Shown here: positions 31,391 through 39,314 of the stretch, piece by piece
How positions within the stretch are numbered: position 1 is the stretch's first letter
Layout: each line of letters begins with the position of its first letter
Notes under the pieces: generated by a model
The model's database searches: none
What the model saw: only the letters and a program-made list of their open reading frames with translations
What the model was told of the DNA's origin: nothing
Source: Pseudomonas sp. 30_B
Lineage (GTDB): Bacteria; Pseudomonadota; Gammaproteobacteria; Pseudomonadales; Pseudomonadaceae
DNA: 64,000 nucleotides
Direction: 5' to 3'
Assembly (NCBI RefSeq): GCF_017491605.1
Contig: NZ_JAFGYY010000002.1
Location: 62,001-126,000 of the forward strand
Made by a program: the position numbers and the translations under genes

Positions 31391-32161
31391 TTAGAAAGCC
31401 GGCGCGATCTCACCCTTGTAGCGAGTCAGGATGAACTGGCGGACTTCCGGCGAGTTCAGTGCCTTGGCCAGCTTCTGGATGCCCGGGTCCTGGATGTTGT
31501 CCGGGCGGGCGACGAGGAACTCGGCGTAGAGGTCCTTGCCTTTCTCCACGATCAGCGCGCTCTTGATATCGATCCCGGCTTCCAGCGCGTAGTTGGCGAA
31601 GACGAACGCCAGGTCCACCTGCTTCACCGCGCGCGCCAGCAGGGCGCCTTCCAGTTCACGGATCTTCAGGTGCTTGGGGTTGTCGGTGATGTCGCGCTCG
31701 GTGGACTGCGGGTTGGTCGGGTCCTTGAGCTTGATCAGGCCGTTCTCGGCCAGCAGCACCAGCGCGCGGCCGGTGTTCACCGGGTCGTTGGGGATGGCCA
31801 CGCTGGCGCCGTCGGGCAGCTCGGCGAGGGACTTGTACTTGGTGGAGTAGGCGCCGAACGGCTCGATGTGGATGCCCACCACTGGCACCAGGTCGGTGTG
31901 ACGGGTCTTGTTGAAGTCATCGAGGAAGGGGCGGTACTGGTAGTAGTTGGCGTCGAGGTTCTTCTGCGCGAGCTGCAGGTTGGGCTGGATGAAGTCGGTG
32001 AAGACCTTTATGTCCAGGTCGACGCCTTCCTTGGCCAGTTGCGGTTTGACGAACTCGAGGATCTCGGCGTGGGGAACCGGGGTGGCGCCGACCACGAGTT
32101 TTTCCCCCGCGTGAGCGGAGAAGGCGACGACGGCTGCCAGGATGGCGATGGCCTTTTTCAT
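31391..32161 (-). CDS. MetQ/NlpA-family substrate-binding protein (module 2)
   Basis: 256 residues with a Sec signal (AIAILAAVVAFSAHA, cleavage before GEK) and no lipobox. The NlpA pattern is present: VGATPVPHAEIL, LDANYYQYRPFLDDF, STKYKSLAELPDG and VAIPNDPVNTGRALVLL. It is only moderately similar to the module-1 protein, so it may bind another ligand. It follows the second permease gene by 128 bp. No ATPase gene accompanies this module. Confidence 0.9.
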   Translation of the reverse strand: MKKAIAILAAVVAFSAHAGEKLVVGATPVPHAEILEFVKPQLAKEGVDLDIKVFTDFIQPNLQLAQKNLDANYYQYRPFLDDFNKTRHTDLVPVVGIHIEPFGAYSTKYKSLAELPDGASVAIPNDPVNTGRALVLLAENGLIKLKDPTNPQSTERDITDNPKHLKIRELEGALLARAVKQVDLAFVFANYALEAGIDIKSALIVEKGKDLYAEFLVARPDNIQDPGIQKLAKALNSPEVRQFILTRYKGEIAPAF

Positions 32162-32289
32162 GGGTGTTGCTCCTTGAACAGTAGGGAGTGGGCCGTCGTG
32201 GTGTGGACGTGAGGCCTTGGTGGCAGCGGGGCCGGCTGCCGGCGGCTGGATCGCAAGTGCCGCTCCCGGGCGGGGAGTGGGCGGGGAAT

Positions 32290-32955
32290 TCAGCGCCGCG
32301 TGTAGCGCGCGACGAGGCGGTCGCCGCTCATCTGCAAGGCCTGCACCAGCAGGATCAGCAGGGCGACGGTGATGATCATCACGTCGGTCTGGAAGCGCTG
32401 GTAACCGAAGCGGATGGCCAGGTCGCCCAGGCCGCCGCCGCCGATCACGCCGGACATCGCGGTGTAGTCCACCAGCACGATGGCGGTGACGGTCACGGCG
32501 GCGATCAGCCCGGTGCGGGCCTCCGGCAGCAGGGTGTGCCAGATGATCTGCCAGGTGCTGGCGCCCATCGCCTGGGTGGCTTCCACCAGGCCGCGGTCGA
32601 CCTCGCGCAGGGCGGTTTCCACCAGCCGCGCGAAGAACGGCGTGCAGCCCACCACCAGCGGCGGGATGGCACCGGCGACGCCCAGTGAGGTGCCGGTGAT
32701 CAGCGTGGTGACCGGGATCAGCACGATCAGCAGGATGATGAACGGCAGCGAGCGCAGCATGTTCACCACCACCGACAGCGCCCGGTACAGGCCGGGTTTC
32801 GCATGCAGCTGGCGCTTGCCGGTGAGGTACAGAAGCACACCCAGCGGCAGGCCCAGCAGCACGGTGAAGGCCAGCGCGCCGCCGAGCATGGCGAGGGTGT
32901 CCAGGCAGGCCTGGGCGAGGTCGTGCCAGTCGAGGTTGCGGAACCAGCCGTCCAT
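32290..32955 (-). CDS. MetI-type ABC transporter permease (module 2, without its own ATPase)
   Basis: 221 residues with five predicted helices and the same cytoplasmic ATPase-contact segment as module 1 (EATQAMGASTWQI, LPEARTG). The start codon shares one base with the stop of the upstream FMN monooxygenase (TGATG), so they are translationally coupled. With no ATPase gene in this module, it must use the MetN-type protein at 24986-26047 or one encoded elsewhere. Confidence 0.89.
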   Translation of the reverse strand: MDGWFRNLDWHDLAQACLDTLAMLGGALAFTVLLGLPLGVLLYLTGKRQLHAKPGLYRALSVVVNMLRSLPFIILLIVLIPVTTLITGTSLGVAGAIPPLVVGCTPFFARLVETALREVDRGLVEATQAMGASTWQIIWHTLLPEARTGLIAAVTVTAIVLVDYTAMSGVIGGGGLGDLAIRFGYQRFQTDVMIITVALLILLVQALQMSGDRLVARYTRR

Positions 32956-34325
32956 CACTGCTCGCTCCTTCTGAGCGTTGCCGCGCGGTGTGGCGCGCGC
33001 AGACGGTCGCCCTGGCCGAACAGCTTGTGGCGCAGGGTGCCCTGTTCGTACTCGCGCTTGAACAGCCCGCGCGCCTGTAGTTCGGGCACCAGCAGGTCGA
33101 CGATGTCGACGAAGGTTTCCGGCGCCACCAGGCTGGAGAGGTTGAAGCCGTCGACGTCGGTTTCCTCGACCCAGGCCTGCAGCTGATCCGCCACGGTCTG
33201 CGGCGAGCCCACCAGCAGCGGGCCGTCGCCACCCAGGGCGCAGTAGTCGGCGATTTCGGCGGCGGTCCACTGGCGCTCCGGGTCGGCAGCGCTGAAGGCG
33301 TCCACGGCGGACTGGATCGCGTCGCTCTGTACGTGGCGCAACACCTGGTCCGGCGCGTACTGGCCGAAGTCGATGCCGGTCCAGCCGGAGACCAGCGCCA
33401 GGGCGCCTTCGCGGTCGCTGTAGCGGCGGTAGTCTTCCAGCTTGGCCAGGGCCTCCGCGTCGGTCGGTGCGACGATCACGGTGAGCTGGTTCAGCACCAG
33501 CACGTCGCTCGGCTGGCGGCCGGCTTCCACGGCGAGGCGCCGCAGGTCGGCCACCTGGTCGCGAAGGATGCGCTTGGTCGGCGCGGCGACGAACACGCAC
33601 TCGGCATTGCCGGCGGCGAACGCCTTGCCGCGACTCGACGCGCCGGCCTGGTAGAGCACCGGGGTGCGTTGCGGCGAAGGCTGGCTGAGGTGGAAGCCGG
33701 GCACTTCGAAGTGTTCGCCCTTGTGCTCGATGGGGTGCACCTTGCGCGGGTCGGCGTAGATGCCGGCTTTGCGATCGGCGACCACCGCGTCGTCGTCCCA
33801 GCTGGCTTCCCAGAGCTTGTAGCAGACCTCCAGGTATTCCTCGGCCAGGGCATAGCGCTGCTGGTGGTTGAGCTGCTGCTTCAGCCCCAGGTTGCGCGCG
33901 CCGCTGTTGAGGTAGGAAGTGACGATGTTCCAGCCGGCGCGGCCACGGGTCAGGTGGTCCAGCGTGGAGATGCGCCGGGCGAAGGGGAAGGGGTGCTCGA
34001 AGGACACCGACGCCGTGATGCCGAAGCCCAGGTGTTCGGTGGCCGCGGCCATGGCCGGGACGATCTGCAGCGGGTCGTTGGCCGGCACCTGCGCGCCGGC
34101 GCTGAGGGCGGCGTCGGCGTTGCCGTGGTAGACGTCATAGACGCCCAGCACGTCGGCGAGGAACAGCCCATCGATCTTTCCGCGTTCGAGGGTCTTCGCC
34201 AGCTCGATCCAGTAATGGATGTCGGTATAGCGCGCGGCCTGCTGGTCGCGCGGGTGGCGCCAGAGGCCGGGTGAGAGGTGGCCGACGCAGTTCATGGCGA
34301 AGGCGTTGAGGCGGATCTCTTTCAT
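32955..34325 (-). CDS. FMN-dependent monooxygenase, NtaA/SnaA/DszA family (module 2)
   Basis: 456 residues, LLM fold like the module-1 enzyme (NCVGHLSPGLW, GRAGWNIVTSYLNSGARNLG in part, PVLYQAGASSRG). ATG 34323-34325 is chosen because MKEIRLNAFAMNCVGH aligns with the paralogue; the longer frame upstream is not conserved. It overlaps the permease by one base. It should act on a sulfur compound brought in by the module-2 importer, with FMNH2 from a reductase elsewhere. A 151-bp gap separates it from SfnB copy 3, with an AAAACGGTGAA / TTCACCGTTTT inverted pair at its ends (34337-34347 and 34468-34478). Confidence 0.9.
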   Translation of the reverse strand: MKEIRLNAFAMNCVGHLSPGLWRHPRDQQAARYTDIHYWIELAKTLERGKIDGLFLADVLGVYDVYHGNADAALSAGAQVPANDPLQIVPAMAAATEHLGFGITASVSFEHPFPFARRISTLDHLTRGRAGWNIVTSYLNSGARNLGLKQQLNHQQRYALAEEYLEVCYKLWEASWDDDAVVADRKAGIYADPRKVHPIEHKGEHFEVPGFHLSQPSPQRTPVLYQAGASSRGKAFAAGNAECVFVAAPTKRILRDQVADLRRLAVEAGRQPSDVLVLNQLTVIVAPTDAEALAKLEDYRRYSDREGALALVSGWTGIDFGQYAPDQVLRHVQSDAIQSAVDAFSAADPERQWTAAEIADYCALGGDGPLLVGSPQTVADQLQAWVEETDVDGFNLSSLVAPETFVDIVDLLVPELQARGLFKREYEQGTLRHKLFGQGDRLRAPHRAATLRRSEQ

Positions 34326-34476
34326 AGCGGGTACCAAAACGGTGAACAGGCCGTCGCGAGCGATCCGAGAGCAAGGCGGACGGAGCGCAGCGACGAGACA
34401 TATCGAGTTTGATAGGCGAGGAGCGAGCACCGCCCCACGCAGCTATCGGTTCGCGCAGCAGGCGTATTCACCGTTT

Positions 34477-35700
34477 TCAGTTCCAGTCGTGGCGCGGCGG
34501 ACGCTTATCGTTCAGCAGCCAATTGCCGACCAGGTGGTACTTCCAGCGCACCGGGTCGTGCAGGGTGTGCACGCGGGCGTTGCGCCAGTGGCGGTCGAAT
34601 CCGTGGCGGGCGAGGGTGGAGCGGGTGCCGCCGAGCTCGAACAGCTTGTTGGTGGCGTCAATGGCGACCTCGGTGGTCAGCACCTTGGCCTTGGCCACGG
34701 CGACCGAGGCGCGGGCCACGCTGTCTTCGTCCGGTGCGGGGCGGGCGGCGTCCATGACTTTGCCGGCACGCTCCAGCAGGGCGTCGGCGGCCTCGATGCG
34801 GATGCCCAGCTCACCGACCTGGATGATGGTCAGTGGGTCTTCGCTGGCTTTCTCCACACCGGCGTCGATCCACGGGCGCGCCTGCTCGCGAACGAAGGCG
34901 ATGGTGTCGCGCAGCGCCGCGCGGGCGATGCCGGCGTCGATGGCGGCGGTGGTGATCTGCGCGAACGGGCCGGCCAGGGTCGGCACGTCGTAGGAACGAT
35001 GCGTGGGGAACATGTTGAACGCCGGCACGCGCAGGCCTTCCACCAGCACGGTGCCGCTGGAGGTGGTGCGCTGGCCGATGCTGGCCCAGTCGTCGACGAT
35101 GACGAGGCCCGGCGTACCGCGCGGGACGAAGGCGAGCTGGGCGTTGTTCTGCTCGTCGAGGCCGAGCACGCCGATCCAGTGGGCGTACAGCGAGCCGGTG
35201 CAGTAACCCTTGCGGCCGTCGATGACCACGCTGTCGCCGTCGTGGCGCAGGCGGGTCTGGATGTCCTGCACGTTCTTGCCGCCGGTTTCCGACAGCGCGT
35301 TGGCGAAGCGGTTGCCCTTGAGCGCGAGGTCGAAGAAGAAGCGCTTCTGCTCGTCGGTGCCTTGCAGACGGATGTCTTCCAGCAGGCAGTAGTGGTTCTG
35401 CGGAATCTGTCCCAGCGACGGGTCGGCAGCGGAAATGATCGCGATGACTTCGGCGAGGGTGGCGTAGGACACCTCGGCGCCACCGAACGCACGGGGCACG
35501 GTGATGCCCCACAGGCCGCTGTTGGAGTAGAGCTCGACGACCTCGGGCGGGACTTCGCGGTTGCGGTCGCGCTCGGCGGCGCCTTCGAGCAGGAATGCGG
35601 CGACCTTGTGGGCGACCGAGAGGGCCTCGGCGTCGGAGCCGATCCGGTGCGCGTTGGGTTCGCGGATGTCGTAGTGGGCGGATTCGGGGAGTTGGGGCAT
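34477..35700 (-). CDS. sfnB: SfnB-family sulfur acquisition oxidoreductase, copy 3
   Basis: 407 residues, acyl-CoA dehydrogenase fold, with HWRNARVHTLHDPVRWKYH near the C-terminus as in the other copies. ATG 35698-35700 is chosen; the upstream ATG at 35769 would place the start inside the sigma54 promoter. It is the promoter-proximal gene of the whole sulfur region. The start is about 64 bp after a -24/-12 element and about 100 bp after an IHF consensus site, so its expression probably needs sigma54 and an enhancer-binding protein such as SfnR (none in this window). Confidence 0.88.
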   Translation of the reverse strand: MPQLPESAHYDIREPNAHRIGSDAEALSVAHKVAAFLLEGAAERDRNREVPPEVVELYSNSGLWGITVPRAFGGAEVSYATLAEVIAIISAADPSLGQIPQNHYCLLEDIRLQGTDEQKRFFFDLALKGNRFANALSETGGKNVQDIQTRLRHDGDSVVIDGRKGYCTGSLYAHWIGVLGLDEQNNAQLAFVPRGTPGLVIVDDWASIGQRTTSSGTVLVEGLRVPAFNMFPTHRSYDVPTLAGPFAQITTAAIDAGIARAALRDTIAFVREQARPWIDAGVEKASEDPLTIIQVGELGIRIEAADALLERAGKVMDAARPAPDEDSVARASVAVAKAKVLTTEVAIDATNKLFELGGTRSTLARHGFDRHWRNARVHTLHDPVRWKYHLVGNWLLNDKRPPRHDWN

Positions 35701-35762
35701 GGCAGTACAGCGACCTCGGCAGATGATTCGACCCGGCGTTCGGGTCTGTCTGATTGGGTCAT

Positions 35763-35779
35763 TGCACAAGCTGTGCCGG
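35763..35779 (-). promoter_or_regulatory. Candidate sigma54 (-24/-12) promoter of sfnB copy 3
   Basis: Read on the minus strand, CGGCACAGCTTGTGCAA has the GG and GC doublets exactly ten bases apart, against the consensus TGGCACG-N4-TTGC. GGCAC matches completely; the -12 element is GTGC. The ATG of sfnB is about 64 bp downstream. Confidence 0.65.
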
Positions 35780-35796
35780 AAATTAATTTACTTTAA

Positions 35797-35809
35797 AATC
35801 AATAGCTTG
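35797..35809 (+). promoter_or_regulatory. IHF consensus site upstream of the sigma54 promoter
   Basis: AATCAATAGCTTG matches the IHF consensus WATCAANNNNTTR at every position and lies in an AT-rich stretch about 20 bp upstream of the -24 element, the usual place for DNA bending between enhancer and sigma54 polymerase. Confidence 0.7.
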
Positions 35810-36008
35810 ATTGTTTTTTTCAACAGTTGAGACGCTGGGCGGACAGCAAAGTGTTGGGTGGGTGTTGCTGGAGCAACAGTGCTGGAACAGGGAGCGTCAT
35901 CCCCGCGAACGCGGGGATCCAAAAAACAATGTAGGAGCGGACTCTGTCCGCGATGCTTTTGATTTCGGTGTTCCGCGCCGCTTCAGCGTGCGCTGGGACT
36001 TCTTGTTT

Positions 36009-36303
36009 CGCCCCCTCGGGCGACCTCCTTTGGCAAACGCCCCAAAGGAGGCAAAGGTCTTGCCCCGGACATCCGGTTTTTCGCTTGGGGCGAAAAATTC
36101 CCTCGTTGAAGCGAAGTTTCAGGGGCACGCTGCGAAGGGCCATCCCTGGCCCATCGCAGCTCTCGCGACATCCATGTCGCTCAACCCCTGAAACTTCGCT
36201 TCAACGAGGCCTCCTGAACGGGGCAGTCGGAGTGCGCGGGCGTTTCTCTGGAAGTCTCGAAGAGCCAAAGCCAAAGCCAAAGCCGGATCGGTTGGGCTCT
36301 TCG
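36009..36303. repeat. Compound palindromic element: five consecutive hairpins, one nested
   Basis: Hairpins in order: 36009-36022 (CGCCC/GGGCG); 36024-36051 (CCTCCTTTGG/CCAAAGGAGG); 36077-36097 (TTTTTCGC/GCGAAAAA); 36101-36209, a perfect 25-bp stem enclosing two more hairpins at 36129-36160 (GCTGCGA-A-GGGCCA over TCCC) and 36165-36180 (GCGACAT/ATGTCGC over CC); and 36258-36303 (CGAAGAGCC/GGCTCTTCG over a tandem AAAGCC repeat). The 25-bp arms are 36101-36125 and 36185-36209. No ORF of note lies inside. It resembles long structured repeats I have seen in Pseudomonas intergenic DNA but I cannot name it. Confidence 0.85.
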
Positions 36304-36509
36304 TAGGAGCGAGCTTGCTCGCGAACCGCATGGCACGGCATTCCCTTGTAGCGGCGGGCCAGCTTCGACGCACGTCTCCCGTAAGAGCGGACCTTGTCCG
36401 CGAAATCCCTCGCGGATGGCTCGGTATCGCCGGTGGGCATTGGCGTGATGCGCCCGTTCACGGATCGCGGGCATTGGCCCGCTCCCACAGGGGCGGCGCT
36501 GTCGAACGA

Positions 36510-36977
36510 TCAGGCCAACTCCTGACAAACATCCACCCAATCCGCCGCCACCAGCTCCGCCAGGCGCTGCGGCTCGATCCTCACCGCGCTGTGAACCGCG
36601 CCAGCCGCCGGCAGCACCTCGTCGAATGCCTGCAACGACACGTCGCAATACACCGGCAGCGGCGTCGCCAGGCCGAACGGGCAGACGCCGCCCACCGGAT
36701 GCCCGGTCAGCTCCACCACCTCCTCGGCGCCGAGCATCTTGGCCTTGCCGCCCAGGGCTTCCTTGAGCTTGCGGTTGTCCAGCCGCGCGTCACCACGGGC
36801 GACCACCAGGACCGTGCGCTCGCCCACCCGCAGGGACAGGGTCTTGGCGATGCGGCCCGGCTCTACGCCGTGGGCCTCGGCGGCCAGGGCGACGGTGGCG
36901 GTGCTGGTTTCCAGCTCGATGATGGCGATGTCGGGGGCCTTTTCGGCGAAGAAGGCGCGAACCGATTCCAGGCTCAT
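36510..36977 (-). CDS. YbaK/ProX-type aminoacyl-tRNA deacylase
   Basis: 155 residues covering one YbaK/EbsC domain: GRIAKTLSLRVGERTVLVVARGD in the centre (the lysine in AKTL is the conserved catalytic-site residue), LDNRKLKEALG, and GHPVGGVCPFG, the family's GXXP-type loop. Such proteins hydrolyse mischarged Cys-tRNA(Pro) or Ala-tRNA(Pro) in the cytoplasm. ATG 36975-36977 is chosen over 37010. Single gene. Which amino acid it edits is unknown. Confidence 0.88.
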   Translation of the reverse strand: MSLESVRAFFAEKAPDIAIIELETSTATVALAAEAHGVEPGRIAKTLSLRVGERTVLVVARGDARLDNRKLKEALGGKAKMLGAEEVVELTGHPVGGVCPFGLATPLPVYCDVSLQAFDEVLPAAGAVHSAVRIEPQRLAELVAADWVDVCQELA

Positions 36978-37308
36978 GGGCAGGCTTCCTGTACTGGGAA
37001 AACGTTCCAATCTAGGGAGCGGAGGAGGGCCTGTCCAGTCGCTGGCCCTGACCTGCCATCGGGTTCGGTGAACGCTCCGGTATTTCCGATGCCCGCATCC
37101 ATATAGCGCGTGCCGTGGTTCTCGCCTTTTGTCGCGAGCCTCCGGATGGCCGGGCGCTTCCGGCGTTCCCGCCTATGCTCAGGCATCCTGCGCGCGCCAC
37201 GAAAAAAACTTCCGGGCCGATGTCGATTTCGCTGCGCGCCCTTCGACTAATCGTCAGGAACCGGGAATGCCCGGCCGCCACGATGACCCTAACAAGAGGA
37301 GAAAAACC
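36978..37308. other. Intergenic region before the YCII gene
   Basis: 331 bp between divergent genes. I see no gene, repeat or clear palindrome. The last 60 bp contain CTAACAAGAGGAG, the ribosome binding site of the YCII gene. YCII and VOC genes like these are sometimes controlled by an ECF sigma factor gene nearby, but none is present here. Confidence 0.5.
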
Positions 37309-37734
37309 ATGCGTTTCATGGTGATAGTCAAGGCCACCGCCGAATCCGAAGCCGGCGTGATGCCCAAGGAAGAGCTGCTCGCGGCGATGGGGGCCTACAA
37401 CGAGGAACTGGCCAAGGCCGGTGTGATGCTCGCCGGTGAAGGCCTGCAGCCCAGTTCCAAGGGCGCACGGGTTCGCTTCGACGGCGCCTCGCGCACGGTC
37501 ATCGACGGTCCCTTTGCCGAAACCAAGGAGCTGATCGCCGGCTACTGGATCTTCCAGACCGCCTCGCTGCAGGAGTGCATCGATTGGGTCAGGCGTTGCC
37601 CCAGTCCCTTCGACGGCCCGTCGGAGATCGAGATCCGGCAGATTTTCGAGGCCGAGGACTTCGGAGCCGAATTCACCCCGGAACTGCGTGAGCAGGAAGA
37701 CCGCATCCGCGAGCAGATCGCTCGCAAATCCTGA
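37309..37734 (+). CDS. YCII/DGPF-domain protein
   Basis: 141 residues. The ferredoxin-like DGPF fold is shown by MRFMVIVKATAESEAG at the start, VIDGPFAETKELIAGYWIF (in part DGPFAETKE) and CPSPFDGPSEIEIRQIF. ATG 37309 follows AAGAGGAG. DGPF proteins often accompany ECF sigma factors or serve as small dimeric enzymes of unknown activity. It is followed 17 bp later by a VOC protein, so the two form a small operon. Confidence 0.88.
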   Translation: MRFMVIVKATAESEAGVMPKEELLAAMGAYNEELAKAGVMLAGEGLQPSSKGARVRFDGASRTVIDGPFAETKELIAGYWIFQTASLQECIDWVRRCPSPFDGPSEIEIRQIFEAEDFGAEFTPELREQEDRIREQIARKS

Positions 37735-37751
37735 AATAGGAGGAAACCGCC

Positions 37752-38168
37752 ATGTTGATGAATGCCTACCTGACCTTTAACGGCAACTGCGAGGAAGCCT
37801 TCCGTTATTACGCCGAAGTGCTGAACGGCAAGCTGCCGGCGCTGATGCGTTTCTCCGATGCGCCGGGCTGCGAAGACATGCCGGCGGAGATGAAGAACCG
37901 CATCATCCACGTGCGCCTGGAGGTGGACGGCCATGTGCTGATGGGGTCGGACGCCTCGCCGCAATGCGGGACGTACGAAGGGGTGAAAGGTTGCTCGATC
38001 ACCCTCAATGTCGATTCCAAGTCCGAGGCCAAGCGCATCTTCGAGGCCCTGAGCAAGGGCGGCAAGATCACCATGCCGCTGGATCAGACCTTCTGGGCCG
38101 TGCTGTTCGGCGCGCTGGAGGACCGCTTCGGGGTGCCGTGGCTGATCAATTGCGAGAAGGATGCCTGA
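37752..38168 (+). CDS. VOC-family protein, PhnB-like
   Basis: 138 residues. MNAYLTFNGNCEEAFRYY is the PhnB-like start; the domain continues with VLMGSDASPQ and ends FWAVLFGALEDRFGVPWLINCE, nearly identical in plan to YP_-type PhnB proteins known from E. coli. It is a metal-dependent VOC fold of unknown substrate. An AGGAGG ribosome binding site precedes the ATG. It is co-transcribed with the YCII gene and ends before a bidirectional terminator. Confidence 0.88.
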   Translation: MLMNAYLTFNGNCEEAFRYYAEVLNGKLPALMRFSDAPGCEDMPAEMKNRIIHVRLEVDGHVLMGSDASPQCGTYEGVKGCSITLNVDSKSEAKRIFEALSKGGKITMPLDQTFWAVLFGALEDRFGVPWLINCEKDA

Positions 38169-38224
38169 CAGGGGCTCCGCGCCGCTCCTGCAAGGCCGCG
38201 CCTACTGCCGATCTGCGGGCAATA

Positions 38225-38252
38225 AAAAACCGGCCACCAGGGCCGGTTTTTT
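38225..38252. terminator. Bidirectional terminator between the VOC gene and ppnP
   Basis: AAAAAACCGGCC (38225-38235) and GGCCGGTTTTTT (38241-38252) form a stem with A/T runs on both flanks, so it can stop transcription from either side of the converging genes. Confidence 0.9.
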
Positions 38253-38267
38253 CGTGACGCGCCGAAC

Positions 38268-38549
38268 TCAGCGGTATTCGCAGAGGTAAGCGGTGTCCTG
38301 GGCGACTTTCAGCTGGAACTTGCTGTTGGCCGGCACGGTGAACTGGCTGCCGCCTTCGAAGGTTTCCCAGCTGTCGCTGCCCGGCAGCTTGACGGTCAGC
38401 GCGCCGGCGACGACGTGCATCACCTCCAGCTGGCTGGTGCCGAATTCGTATTCGCCGGGGGCCATCACGCCGATGGTGGCCGGGCCTGCGGTCATGTCGA
38501 AGGCGATGGATTTGACGGTGCCGTCGAAGTACTCGTTGACCTTGAACAT
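38268..38549 (-). CDS. ppnP: Pyrimidine/purine nucleoside phosphorylase
   Basis: 93 residues, a single small cupin typical of PpnP (YaiE): [35 protein letters not shown] (in part GEYEFGT) and [19 protein letters not shown]. PpnP phosphorolyses many nucleosides to free base and ribose-1-phosphate in nucleotide salvage. Length and motifs fit the E. coli protein (94 residues). AGGAG precedes the ATG. Single gene. Confidence 0.93.
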   Translation of the reverse strand: MFKVNEYFDGTVKSIAFDMTAGPATIGVMAPGEYEFGTSQLEVMHVVAGALTVKLPGSDSWETFEGGSQFTVPANSKFQLKVAQDTAYLCEYR

Positions 38550-38659
38550 GGGCTTCTCCTGCTAGAGGGGTGAAAAAAGGCTGGCCAGTATGCCCAAGGG
38601 CGCAGGCGGCGTCACTAGAGGCGGGGCTGGGACCGTGCGGTCAACGGCGAACCGCAGAT

Positions 38660-39211
38660 TCAGCTGGTGACCGGCAGGGCGAGGGGCAGCAGGCGGGCGG
38701 TGTTGCGGGCGTCTTCCAGGGCGCGGTGCTGCTGCCCCTGGAAGTGCAGCCCGGCCAGGTGCAGGGCGGCATTCAGGCCGACCGGGCGCTTGAGTTGGCG
38801 GGCCTCGGCGAAGCGCTGCTTGAGGTTGATGTGCGGCACGCGGGCGAGGTGGCTGTCCAGGCGCTGGCGGCGCCATTCGATCTCCAGCTGGTGGCGGTCG
38901 TAGTCGCCCCAACTGGTCCAGCCGGCGAGGCGCGGGGTGTGCTGCGCAAGCCAGCGCTCGAACTGCGGCCAGACCTCGCGCAAGGGGGCCGCCGCATCGA
39001 CGTTGGCCTGAGTGATGTGGGTGAGTTCGCGGCAGAAGCTGGTCAGCAGGGGCCGGCGCTGCGGCCGGACGAAGCGCTGGAAGTGATCCAGCTCGCGGCC
39101 GTCGGCCTCGGCGACGAGCGTCGCGCCGATTTCGATGATCTCCATTTCTTCGACTGGCCAGCCACCTTCCTCGGTGGTGGCTTCCAGGTCGATCACCAGC
39201 CAGTGGGGCAT
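38660..39211 (-). CDS. DEDDh-family 3'-5' exonuclease
   Basis: 183 residues. The exonuclease I motif is LVIDLEATTEE (D8, E10), motif II is around WTSWGDYDRHQLE and motif III is HRALEDARNTARLL (His and Asp as metal ligands). The fold matches the ERI1/KapD-type exonucleases that trim structured RNA or short nucleic acids. ATG 39209-39211 begins MPHWLVIDLE. It overlaps no other gene and is divergent from the beta-hydroxyacid dehydrogenase. Confidence 0.88.
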   Translation of the reverse strand: MPHWLVIDLEATTEEGGWPVEEMEIIEIGATLVAEADGRELDHFQRFVRPQRRPLLTSFCRELTHITQANVDAAAPLREVWPQFERWLAQHTPRLAGWTSWGDYDRHQLEIEWRRQRLDSHLARVPHINLKQRFAEARQLKRPVGLNAALHLAGLHFQGQQHRALEDARNTARLLPLALPVTS

Positions 39212-39314
39212 AGCGGATGCTCGCGGATGAAGGTTTCCGCAGTATGGAAGGGCTTTTCAGGACCGGCAAACCGCTGTGCTAGGCTCAGCGCCTTTCGATG
39301 GCAAGGGGTAGAGC

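Larger units (their letters stand above)
35701..36509. other. 809-bp gene-free region: promoter, REP units and a five-hairpin palindromic element
   Basis: No supported gene. From left: sigma54 promoter and IHF site for sfnB copy 3 (35763-35809); a CATCCCCGC/GCGGGGATC hairpin (35898-35918); a REP unit (35931-35954); a chain of five perfect hairpins (36009-36303, separate entry); and REP units near 36304-36328, 36380-36418 and 36462-36489. Short ORFs here are chance frames across palindromes. Confidence 0.7.

Noticed and set aside
36009..36303. Insertion sequence
   Set aside because: Palindromes are present but there is no transposase ORF and no target-site duplication that I can see.
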